NCBI RefSeq assembly: GCF_007558725.1
Contig: NZ_VLPL01000006.1
Location: 62,001-126,000 of the forward strand
DNA from: Fluviicola chungangensis
Lineage (GTDB): Bacteria > Bacteroidota > Bacteroidia > Flavobacteriales_D > Crocinitomicaceae
Length of the DNA stretch: 64,000 bases
Direction of reading: 5' to 3'
Shown: positions 44,751 to 52,380 of the stretch, piece by piece
Layout of the letters: every line of letters starts with the position of its first letter
Position numbering within the stretch: the stretch's first letter is position 1
Position numbers and translations under genes: made by a program
Notes under the pieces: generated by a model
What the model was told of the DNA's origin: nothing
What the model saw: the letters and a program-made list of their open reading frames with translations, nothing else
Databases searched by the model: none

Positions 44751-46121
44751 ATGTTATTCCGTACCCTATTTTTTATTTCAATTCTGTTCAGCTTAAGCCC
44801 AGCTTTCAGCCAAAACGACTCTACCATGATCCGTAAGCTATTTGACGAAGCCCTGATTCGTGGAAAGTCTTACGATGATCTGCGTTCCTTGTGCAAGGGA
44901 ATCGGTGCACGGCTTTCCGGTTCAACTCAGGCACAAATGGCCGTTGAATGGGGAAAACGAAAAATGGAAACCTATGGTTTTGATAAAATATACCTGCAAC
45001 CTGTTATGGTCCCGCATTGGGAACGAGGGAACAAAGAAGTTGCCTGGATCCAAAGCAGTTCGGGAGAAGTGGTTCCGATAGACATTTTGGCTTTAGGTGG
45101 TTCGATCGGAACAAATGGGATGTTAAAAGCCGAAGTCGTTGAATTCAAATCATTGGATGACTTAAAGAAAGCTTCAAAAGCAAGTGTGCAAGGGAAAATC
45201 GTGTTTTTGAACCAAGCCATGAACCCTGCAGATATCGTGACATTTACAGCTTACGGTGGTTGTTACGGCATTCGCGGACACGGAGCAGTGGAAGGAGCAA
45301 AATTGGGAGCTGTCGGAGTGGTAATCCGTTCACTGGCTTTGCCGGAAGACCATTTCCCGCATACCGGTTCCATGTACTACGAAGAAGGAATTTCCAAAAT
45401 TCCTGCCGGAGCACTTTCCACCATTTCTTCCAATGAATTGTCAAAAGCACTCGAAAAAGGAAAAGTGACCCTGATTATGGAAATGGATTGCCGCGATTTT
45501 CCCGATGAACCCTCTTTCAATGTGATGGGAGAATTGACCGGAAGCGAAAAACCCAACGAAATCATCACCATCGGTGGACATTTGGATTCCTGGGATGCCG
45601 GCGAAGGAGCACACGACGACGGTGCCGGGATCGTTCACTGCCTGGAAGCTTTACGTATTCTGAAAACAACAGGCATTAAACCGAAACATACGATCCGAGT
45701 TGTTTTCTTCATGAACGAAGAGAACGGGAACAAAGGCGGACACGCGTATGCAACCTGGGCAAAAAAAGAGAACCAAAAACAAATTGCGGCGGTGGAAAGT
45801 GATCGTGGTGGATTCAGCCCGGATGGTTTTGAATGCGACGGAAACCCATCATACGTCCAATTGATCAAAGGATTTGCATCCTTATTAAAACCATACGATC
45901 TCCACCATTTTGAAGCCGGTTACGGTGGTGTCGACATCAGCCCGTTAAAATCAGCTTATGAAGGAATTCCATTATTCGGTTTTGTTCCCGATTCACAGCG
46001 GTATTTCGATTTTCACCACGCAGCAAGCGATGTGTTCGAAAGGGTGAACAAACGCGAACTCGAATTGGGTTGTGCCAGCATGGCGGCTTTCGTATATTTA
46101 CTGGATAAATCGTTAGAATGA
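44751..46121 (+). CDS. secreted M28-family metallopeptidase
   Basis: 456 residues with a signal peptide ending SPAFSQ. The fold resembles carboxypeptidase Q/plasma glutamate carboxypeptidase: a PA-like insert (ADIVTFTAYGGCYGIRGHGAVEGA), then the zinc core GGHLDSWDAGEGAHDDGAG (about 275-293), NEENGNKGG (Glu base) and ESDRGGF, with a final His ligand in FDFHHAASD. Two Zn ions are expected. It likely acts on peptides outside the cytoplasm. The last bases overlap the DinB gene start by 4. Confidence 0.9.
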   Translation: MLFRTLFFISILFSLSPAFSQNDSTMIRKLFDEALIRGKSYDDLRSLCKGIGARLSGSTQAQMAVEWGKRKMETYGFDKIYLQPVMVPHWERGNKEVAWIQSSSGEVVPIDILALGGSIGTNGMLKAEVVEFKSLDDLKKASKASVQGKIVFLNQAMNPADIVTFTAYGGCYGIRGHGAVEGAKLGAVGVVIRSLALPEDHFPHTGSMYYEEGISKIPAGALSTISSNELSKALEKGKVTLIMEMDCRDFPDEPSFNVMGELTGSEKPNEIITIGGHLDSWDAGEGAHDDGAGIVHCLEALRILKTTGIKPKHTIRVVFFMNEENGNKGGHAYATWAKKENQKQIAAVESDRGGFSPDGFECDGNPSYVQLIKGFASLLKPYDLHHFEAGYGGVDISPLKSAYEGIPLFGFVPDSQRYFDFHHAASDVFERVNKRELELGCASMAAFVYLLDKSLE

Positions 46122-46675
46122 TGAGCGAACAGGACCCGTTTACCGGCAGACCGAATCCGGAATTTTCTCCGGCTTATGCCAAATATTATTTTGACCGCAC
46201 CATCGGTCAGGATCATTTGATACATGCATTGGAAAAAGATTTGAATGAAACCGCCGCTTTTATCGCCGGGCTCCCCCCATCAAAAGCCGATTTTCAATAT
46301 GCAGATGAAAAATGGACATTGAAAGGTGTCATCCTTCATTTTATTGAAACCGAACGCATTTTCCAGTATCGGGCACTGCGCTTTTCCCGAAAAGACAAAA
46401 CTCCTTTGGATGGGTTTGATGAGGGCTGGTATGCACAGCACAACAATACCGATCAGCGTTCGCTCGAGGACCTGAGGTCGGAATTCATAGATGTTCGCAA
46501 GGCAAGTATCTCCCTGTTCAAAGGAATGACAACTGCTATGCTCGATTCAATCGGAACCGCAAACCACTCTCCGAATACTCCGCGAAATCTCGGCTGGATC
46601 ATGGTAGGACATGTCATTCACCACTGTAACATCATCAAAGAGCGTTATCTGGTAGACACAGACGAAGCGTTTTAA
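46118..46675 (+). CDS. DinB-family protein
   Basis: 185 residues. Three histidines in the expected order (ILHFIETERIFQYR; GHVIHHCNIIKERYL) form a likely metal site of the DinB four-helix bundle. Members include bacillithiol S-transferases and proteins of unknown role; none can be chosen. It overlaps the M28 peptidase gene by 4 bases, so the two are co-transcribed. Confidence 0.85.
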   Translation: MMSEQDPFTGRPNPEFSPAYAKYYFDRTIGQDHLIHALEKDLNETAAFIAGLPPSKADFQYADEKWTLKGVILHFIETERIFQYRALRFSRKDKTPLDGFDEGWYAQHNNTDQRSLEDLRSEFIDVRKASISLFKGMTTAMLDSIGTANHSPNTPRNLGWIMVGHVIHHCNIIKERYLVDTDEAF

Positions 46676-46680
46676 ACAAT

Positions 46681-46720
46681 AAAACAGTAGGGGCGCGATT
46701 AATCGCGCCCCTACTGTTTT
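46681..46720. repeat. 40-bp perfect palindrome, copy B (terminator)
   Basis: The left arm AAAACAGTAGGGGCGCGATT is followed by its exact reverse complement. It lies five bases after the DinB stop, here between tandem (not convergent) genes. Compared with copy A it differs at positions 12 and 14 of each arm, with both changes mirrored. Confidence 0.85.
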
Positions 46721-46764
46721 CAAATCCCCCTGTTCATTTCTTGGTTAATTAATTTCATCACAAA

Positions 46765-46797
46765 TTGGTAATATGAGTCAGAATACTACTAAATTTG
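46765..46797 (+). promoter_or_regulatory. promoter of the SPT-like gene
   Basis: TTG (46765-46767), 22 bases, then TAAATTTG (46790-46797). It gives a leader of about 46 bases before the ATG at 46851. It follows directly on the copy B palindrome. Confidence 0.5.
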
Positions 46798-46850
46798 CAC
46801 TCTCAACTGTTAATCACAGTATTTACGTGATTAATGGAAAATGAACAAGT

Positions 46851-48119
46851 ATGGCAGATATTTTTGATAAAATTGAACGTAATCGTGGACCTATCGGACA
46901 GTATTCCAAAGGAGTTCATGGTTATTTCACCTTTCCGAAGTTAGAAGGTGAATTAGGCAACAAAATGATTTTCCGTGGAAAAGAGTGTTTGGTTTGGTCT
47001 CTAAACAACTACCTGGGATTGGCAAATCATCCGGAAGTTCGTGAAGCAGATGCGCAAGCGGCGGCACAATACGGACTTGCTTACCCGATGGGAGCACGTA
47101 TGATGACCGGTCAGACAAGTGAGCACGAAAAGCTGGAAAATGAGTTAGCTGAATTCATGGGAAAAGAGGATTGTATTCTTTTGAACTTTGGATACCAGGG
47201 AATGGTTTCTGCAATCGACTGTTTGGTTGATCGCAGTGATATCATTGTTTATGACTCGGAAGCACATGCTTGTATCCTGGATGGGATGCGTTTACATACC
47301 GGTAAGCGTTTCGTTTTCCAGCACAACGATATGGAAAGCTTTGATAAGCAAATGAGAAATGCAAGCCGTTTGGCTGAACAAACAGGTGGCGGTATTTTGG
47401 TGATCACGGAAGGTGTTTTCGGAATGGCAGGTGACCAGGGGAAATTGAAAGAAATCATTGAATTCCGTAAATCCGGGAAATATGATTTCCGTTTGTTTGT
47501 TGATGACGCGCATGGATTCGGAACATTGGGTAAAACGGGACAAGGTGCCGGTGAAGCTCAAGGAGTTCAGGATGAAATCGACGTGTTGTTCGGAACATTT
47601 GCAAAATCCATGTCATCAATCGGCGGATTTATTTGTGCGAAGGAATCGATCATTGAATTCTTCCGTTACAACATGCGTTCCCAAATGTTTGCAAAAGCAT
47701 TGCCTATCACTATCACGATCGGTGCACGCAAACGACTGGAATTATTGCGTACCCGCCCTGAATTGAAAGACAAATTGTGGGAAATTGCCGATGCACTTCA
47801 ATCCGGATTTAAAAATGCAGGATTTGATATCGGTGATTCGAACTCCCCGGTTACCCCGGTTTTCATGAAAGGAAACCTCGCAGAAGCTACGAATTTGACA
47901 TTCGACTTGCGTGAAAATTACAATATCTTCTGTTCGATCGTAATTTACCCGGTAGTTCCTAAAGATGTGATTATGTTGCGTATCATCCCGACTGCAGCAC
48001 ATACTTTGGAAGACGTCAATTACACGATTGAAACATTCAAGAAGTTAAAAGATAAGTTAGATGCCGGAGCTTACAAAGCGGATGAATTGGCAGCTGTTGA
48101 AGTAGACAGAAAAAAGTAA
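46851..48119 (+). CDS. serine palmitoyltransferase-family alpha-oxoamine synthase
   Basis: 422 residues of fold-type I PLP enzymes. LNNYLGLANHPEV, GARMMTGQTSEHEKLE and EAHACILDG (His139 stacks on PLP) are family landmarks. VDDAHGFGTLG carries Asp219 and His221; the PLP lysine is K252 in TFAKSMSSIGG. It condenses an acyl-CoA with an amino acid. In Bacteroidota, close relatives make either sphinganine backbone (with serine) or capnine of sulfonolipids (with cysteate); sequence alone does not settle it. Confidence 0.9.
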   Translation: MADIFDKIERNRGPIGQYSKGVHGYFTFPKLEGELGNKMIFRGKECLVWSLNNYLGLANHPEVREADAQAAAQYGLAYPMGARMMTGQTSEHEKLENELAEFMGKEDCILLNFGYQGMVSAIDCLVDRSDIIVYDSEAHACILDGMRLHTGKRFVFQHNDMESFDKQMRNASRLAEQTGGGILVITEGVFGMAGDQGKLKEIIEFRKSGKYDFRLFVDDAHGFGTLGKTGQGAGEAQGVQDEIDVLFGTFAKSMSSIGGFICAKESIIEFFRYNMRSQMFAKALPITITIGARKRLELLRTRPELKDKLWEIADALQSGFKNAGFDIGDSNSPVTPVFMKGNLAEATNLTFDLRENYNIFCSIVIYPVVPKDVIMLRIIPTAAHTLEDVNYTIETFKKLKDKLDAGAYKADELAAVEVDRKK

Positions 48120-48146
48120 GAGAAAGCACTGCTTTCGAAGACTGAG

Positions 48147-48169
48147 TATAGCAATGACAAATTGCTATA
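48147..48169 (+). other. hairpin in the SPT-gene 3' region
   Basis: TATAGCAAT-GACAA-ATTGCTATA is a perfect 9-bp stem with a 5-base loop, 28 bases after the stop codon and 55 bases before the terminator. Confidence 0.55.
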
Positions 48170-48224
48170 TTACGAAGGAACATATTCGTGCAAAATGTCT
48201 GCAGCAACTGACAACACTAAAATG

Positions 48225-48254
48225 AAACCCTGATAGTTAACTGTCAGGGTTTTT
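48225..48254 (+). terminator. intrinsic terminator after the SPT-like gene
   Basis: AAACCCTGA pairs with TCAGGGTTT, extended inside by AGTT/AACT, followed by a T run. Confidence 0.88.
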
Positions 48255-48358
48255 GTTTGCCTTTAGCCAATCTTCGATAAAGGAATTACTAAAAATTCGG
48301 CAGTGAATCGCGGAGGAGAATCAAAGAATCAGTATATTCACTCATCAAAAATTAAACT

Positions 48359-49597
48359 ATGCTTAAGCTGCTCAACAGTGTTTTCTTTCCGAAATTCACC
48401 AATGAAAATAATTTCGAAGATGAGACCCGGTTCATACTGGCTTATCGGATGTCTTTGTTTTTGACTCTGGCGATCGGAATACTCAGCATTGTCCTGTTTA
48501 TTTATTTCAGTACAACGGTTGCTTCTATTACATTGTTGGCCTTCTTCTCCGTTTTAGTTACAACAATTTACATCTTCAGAACCGGAAAATTCAAACTACC
48601 AACGATCATTTTCAATATAATCGGTGCTTTTTGCTGCACCGTAACCTTGTTCTTTGTTCACAACCAGCCGCATTTTTTGGATGGTTTTTGGATGACGATC
48701 AATATCCTGTTCGCTTTCATCGTATTGGGAGCGCGCTGGGGACTGGTATTCACTCTGTTTCATACAACCTGTCAATCGATTTACTTCTACTATTTCCTGG
48801 ACCAGCAGATGGAAATTATGCGCAACCTGAGTCATGAACAACTCATTGCAACCGTCATTAACTGCATCTTGTGTTTTGCTATTCTCGGATATCTGGGTTG
48901 GGAAAACATCCGAACAAATGAGGTGGGAAGAAAAAAATTAAATGAAGCACAAGATGTTCTGCAAGTGCAATACAACATTATTTCCAAACAAAATGAAGAA
49001 AAAACGGTGATGCTGAAAGAGATCCATCACCGGGTGAAAAATAACCTCCAGATCATCACCAGTTTGTTGCGGCTTCAATCCCGAGAACTGGAAAACCCGG
49101 AAGCAATCGCCAAATTCAAGGATGCAACCCATCGTGTCATCGCCATGTCGATGATCCACGAAAAGATGTACCAGAGTGATCACCTTTCCACCCTTCATTT
49201 ACGGGAATACTTACACGATCTTTCTTCCGACCTGGTTTCATCCTATCAATCCGGTTACCCGGTAAATCTAAAGATCGATTGCGACATCGATTCCATCGGC
49301 TTAAGGTCCATCGTTCCGATTGCCCTGATCCTGAATGAATTAATTTCCAACTCGCTGAAATATGCCTTCGACGATTACGACAATTGCCTGATCTCCATTT
49401 CTTTTATGCATCACCAGGGGAAAAAATGTAAATTGATCTACAAAGACAGCGGAACCTGGAAAGCTCCGTCGCGGCAGGGATCTTTCGGCTTAGACCTCAT
49501 CGAATCCTTAACCGACCAATTGGAAGGAACCATGGAATTGAAAACCTATCCGGAAACCATTTTTGATATTACATTCAGTCCGCAGGAAGACCAATAA
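48359..49597 (+). CDS. membrane sensor histidine kinase (HisKA_2 type), orphan
   Basis: 412 residues. About six transmembrane helices occupy residues 25-180 (MSLFLTLAIGILSIVLFIYF to CILCFAILGYLG). A short coiled coil leads to KEIHHRVKNNLQIITSLLRLQS, the HisKA_2 phosphoacceptor box (His223). The ATPase domain has LILNELISNSLKYAF and GSFGLDLIESLTDQLEG. No response regulator is encoded nearby. The sensor part is all membrane, so a lipid or membrane signal is plausible but inferred. Confidence 0.9.
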   Translation: MLKLLNSVFFPKFTNENNFEDETRFILAYRMSLFLTLAIGILSIVLFIYFSTTVASITLLAFFSVLVTTIYIFRTGKFKLPTIIFNIIGAFCCTVTLFFVHNQPHFLDGFWMTINILFAFIVLGARWGLVFTLFHTTCQSIYFYYFLDQQMEIMRNLSHEQLIATVINCILCFAILGYLGWENIRTNEVGRKKLNEAQDVLQVQYNIISKQNEEKTVMLKEIHHRVKNNLQIITSLLRLQSRELENPEAIAKFKDATHRVIAMSMIHEKMYQSDHLSTLHLREYLHDLSSDLVSSYQSGYPVNLKIDCDIDSIGLRSIVPIALILNELISNSLKYAFDDYDNCLISISFMHHQGKKCKLIYKDSGTWKAPSRQGSFGLDLIESLTDQLEGTMELKTYPETIFDITFSPQEDQ

Positions 49598-49606
49598 GTA
49601 GTTACA

Positions 49607-49670
49607 CTTCTCCCCTTGAGGGGAGACAGAGAGGGGTGACCATCCCCCTTAATCCCCCTTCAAAGAGGGA
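49607..49670. repeat. GC-rich intergenic palindromic repeat
   Basis: It begins with the palindrome CTCCCCTTGAGGGGAG (49610-49625) and continues with AGAGAGGGG, CCCCCTTAATCCCCCTTC and AAAGAGGGA. The C/G-rich runs contrast with the AT-rich surroundings and can fold back on each other. Similar CCCCTT/AAGGGG elements occur between genes in many bacterial genomes. Confidence 0.6.
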
Positions 49671-49708
49671 AAATTGATTCAAATGCTTATTTTCGTAAAA
49701 ACGCAAAA

Positions 49709-50368
49709 ATGGAGAAAGAACAATTAATAGAATTGGCTTCCCAATTAAGTCATCCATCCGGAGAAAAAGGCAGTGAAATTGCTCAAATGATGAATGAAAC
49801 CAATATCGGGATGACTAAAAATGCCATTGCGAACCTGAACCTGGCCTCCAATGATTCCGTTTTGGAACTGGGACATGGAAATGCCGGACATTTGGAGTTT
49901 CTTTTTTCTCAATGTCAAAGTATTGACTACACCGGTTTAGAGATCTCCACCTTAATGAACAGTGAGGCACAAGAAAAAAATCAATCTTTCATAAACGCCC
50001 AAAAGGCATCATTCGTGTTGTACGAAGGAGGAAAAATGCCATTCAAAAAAGATCAGTTCGACAAATGTTTTACTGTAAATACGCTCTACTTTTGGGAAAG
50101 TCCCCTGGAAGTGCTTTCAGAATTTTCCCGGATTTTAAAGCCAAAGGCATTGTTCTCATTGACTTTTGCCCACAGAAGCTTCATGGAAACCTTACCCTTT
50201 ACCCCTTTTGGTTTTACACTTTACAACCCGGATGAAGTACTGAAACTGATTGAACAAAGTTCATTTATTTTGAATCAGGAAGACTCACAGGTAGAAACGG
50301 TAATGACCAAGACCGGGGATTCTGTGGAACGGCAATTCTCAACCTTCGTGCTGAACAACAATAAATAA
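49709..50368 (+). CDS. class I SAM-dependent methyltransferase
   Basis: 219 residues. Motif I is VLELGHGNAGHLEFLFS; YTGLEISTLMNSEA is motif II, and FDKCFTVNTLYFWESPLEVL with LKPKALFSLTFAHR are motifs III-IV. It resembles the UbiE/Methyltransf_11 group. Acceptor unknown. TATTTTCG lies 13 bases before the ATG. Probably transcribed alone. Confidence 0.85.
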   Translation: MEKEQLIELASQLSHPSGEKGSEIAQMMNETNIGMTKNAIANLNLASNDSVLELGHGNAGHLEFLFSQCQSIDYTGLEISTLMNSEAQEKNQSFINAQKASFVLYEGGKMPFKKDQFDKCFTVNTLYFWESPLEVLSEFSRILKPKALFSLTFAHRSFMETLPFTPFGFTLYNPDEVLKLIEQSSFILNQEDSQVETVMTKTGDSVERQFSTFVLNNNK

Positions 50369-50417
50369 ATTAGGTACACACGATCTTTTTCAATGATCCA
50401 TTTTCAATTTTTTCAAT

Positions 50418-50888
50418 ATGAAAGAACACACATACGAATCAACTGTCATCTGGACGGGAAACAAAGGCAACGGAACATCCGATTACGCAGCATACGGAAG
50501 AGAATTCACTCTGCAGATACCGGATAAAGTCGATTTGCTTTGTTCGGCTGATGTACCCTTTCGGGGTGACAAAACAAAACACAACCCGGAAGACTTCTTT
50601 TTGGCATCCCTTTCCAGCTGCCACATGCTTTGGTATCTTCACCTGTGCGCAGATGCAGGAATACAGGTAATCGAATACCGGGACGAACCCGTTGGTAAAA
50701 TGGTCCAGGACCCAAATGGTGGAAGATTTACTTCGGTTACTCTCAGACCGAAAGTGGTCATCACCGATGCCTCCCAAATCGAATTGGCGAACAGCCTACA
50801 TCACGAAGCAAACAAACAATGCTTTATAGCGAATTCCTGCAATTTCAAGGTTACTCACCTACCAACTTGTGTTACGAAAGACCTTTGA
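50418..50888 (+). CDS. OsmC-family protein
   Basis: 156 residues. The peroxidatic cysteine lies in LASLSSCHMLWYLHLCADAGI and the resolving one in CFIANSCNFKV, separated as in OsmC/YhfA proteins. KTKHNPEDFFLASL and YRDEPVGKMVQD are further family blocks. OsmC proteins reduce organic hydroperoxides using a thiol donor. Standalone gene with a short AT-rich leader. Confidence 0.9.
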   Translation: MKEHTYESTVIWTGNKGNGTSDYAAYGREFTLQIPDKVDLLCSADVPFRGDKTKHNPEDFFLASLSSCHMLWYLHLCADAGIQVIEYRDEPVGKMVQDPNGGRFTSVTLRPKVVITDASQIELANSLHHEANKQCFIANSCNFKVTHLPTCVTKDL

Positions 50889-50962
50889 TGATAAGCTGTA
50901 AATCTATTTTTGACGTAATAACACAATAGTACATCTGCCTATTGAAATACTGAAAATCCGGC

Positions 50963-51583
50963 ATGCAAAAAAAGAAAAAAAGTCTTAATTCCATTCGAAA
51001 AGTCCGTTACGTTCTCTACAAGGAAACACTCGTCGATCTCAAAGAACACTTCTGGACCTTCATTGGTTCCTTTTTCGGTATCGGGTTAATTGCCTTTACT
51101 CAATCACTTTCCTTGGACAAAATATCCAACATCTTCCTCATCGGGTCTTTTGGGGCAAGCAGTGTTTTGATCTATGGAGCTATTCAAAGTCCGCTCGCTC
51201 AACCCAGGAATCTGGTAGGAGGACATGTTATTTCTGCTTTTGTCGGGGTTTGCATTTTCAAATTGATTCCTGATCCAATCTGGATTTCAGCTCCCCTGGC
51301 CGTCAGTTTTTCCATTATTGCCATGCAAATGACTAAAACGCTGCATCCTCCCGGAGGTGCTACCGCTTTAATTGCTGTTATCGGAACTGAAAAAGTTAAA
51401 GCCCTGGGATTTATATACGTTTTATCTCCGGTCTTATCAGGAGTCCTGATCCTGCTTTTGGTGGCACTCATTGCCAATAACCTGACAAAAAACCGAACGT
51501 ATCCAACCAACAGCCGATTGACCAAATACATTAAACCCCGAAAAATTCGTTTAAGAGATGTCACTAACAGAAAGAATTTGTAA
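50963..51583 (+). CDS. HPP-family membrane protein
   Basis: 206 residues with four or five helices and the family signature TLHPPGGATALIAVIG at about 133. LIGSFGASSVLIYGAIQSPLAQPRNLVGGH precedes it, another conserved block (read in part). HPP proteins are linked to nitrite transport in cyanobacteria and plastids; bacterial roles vary. The C-terminus is basic and its coding end overlaps the next gene by 26 bases. Confidence 0.9.
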   Translation: MQKKKKSLNSIRKVRYVLYKETLVDLKEHFWTFIGSFFGIGLIAFTQSLSLDKISNIFLIGSFGASSVLIYGAIQSPLAQPRNLVGGHVISAFVGVCIFKLIPDPIWISAPLAVSFSIIAMQMTKTLHPPGGATALIAVIGTEKVKALGFIYVLSPVLSGVLILLLVALIANNLTKNRTYPTNSRLTKYIKPRKIRLRDVTNRKNL

Positions 51584-51842
51584 GAAAGGACATCACTATT
51601 TTAAAAGTTCGGATTGTCCTACCTGCCCGATTTGTGAGGCAGAACGAAAATCGGAAGTCGGCATTTTTGCCGCTCTTTCTGCTCCGGCAAGAAGAGCTTT
51701 GGAGAATAACAGGATCACTTCCCTGGAAGATTTGGCTCAATACAGTGAAAAAGAAATTCTATCATTCCATGGAATGGGAAAAGCCTCACTTCCGGTATTG
51801 AGAAAGTTATTATCCGATCATGGAGTTTCTTTCAAAGATTAA
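51558..51842 (+). CDS. small zinc-ribbon plus RNAP alpha-CTD-like HhH protein
   Basis: 94 residues. The N-terminus RICKKGHHYFKSSDCPTCPIC has Cys8, Cys20, Cys23 and Cys26, a likely zinc ribbon. The rest, APARRALENNRITSLEDLAQYSE and ILSFHGMGKASLPVLRKLL, is a helix-hairpin-helix unit like the RNA polymerase alpha C-terminal domain. It recurs as a hypothetical family; nucleic-acid binding is a fair inference. Its start is 26 bases inside the end of the HPP gene. Confidence 0.85.
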   Translation: MSLTERICKKGHHYFKSSDCPTCPICEAERKSEVGIFAALSAPARRALENNRITSLEDLAQYSEKEILSFHGMGKASLPVLRKLLSDHGVSFKD

Positions 51843-51905
51843 TTGAGTTATATTTATCTGCGAACAGACAACAGGATGCAAGGTCCTCTAAACTTTAGGT
51901 CAATT

Positions 51906-51960
51906 CAAGTCTTAATATCCTAAAATCCTGTAGTCTTGATATCTTGATGTCCTAATATTC
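51906..51960. repeat. degenerate tandem TCTTGATATC/CCTAATAT repeats
   Basis: The gap holds several near-copies of a short phrase: TCTTAATATCC, TCTTGATATC, TTGATGTCC and TAATATTC. It has no coding potential and ends just before the iron chaperone-like gene. Confidence 0.45.
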
Positions 51961-51965
51961 AAAAT

Positions 51966-52334
51966 ATGAAAACTTTCACTAGCGTGGATGAATACATTCG
52001 GGAGTTCGAAGAAGAAACGCAGGAGCGTCTTACCGAAATAAGAAAACTAATCCTGGACATTGCTCCCGAAGCAGCAGAATCCATTTCATACGGAATGCCT
52101 GCCTATAAACTCAATGGAAAACCCTTGGTTTATTTCGGAGGATACAAATCACATATCGGGTTTTATGCTACTCCCACAGGTCACAAAGCTTTTGAGAAAG
52201 AACTCTCGAAATACAAGCAGGGAAAAGGTTCGGTACAATTTCCATTAGATGAGCCACTTCCCAAAAAACTGATCCGGGAAATCATTCTGTTTCGTTTAAT
52301 GGAGAATCGCGAGAAATATGGAAAGAAGAAATAG
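51966..52334 (+). CDS. DUF1801 / YdhG-like iron chaperone-family protein
   Basis: 122 residues. EEETQERLTEIRKLILDIAPEAAESISYGMPAYKL and PLVYFGGYKSHIGFYATPTG match the frataxin-like DUF1801 fold, with KYKQGKGSVQFPLDEPLPKKL later (each read in part). Some members are iron chaperones. It often neighbours the zinc-ribbon/HhH gene, as it does here. Confidence 0.88.
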   Translation: MKTFTSVDEYIREFEEETQERLTEIRKLILDIAPEAAESISYGMPAYKLNGKPLVYFGGYKSHIGFYATPTGHKAFEKELSKYKQGKGSVQFPLDEPLPKKLIREIILFRLMENREKYGKKK

Positions 52335-52380
52335 ACAATCTATTCCCGTACGGAATTAGTAATTTCACAAAAAACAATTC

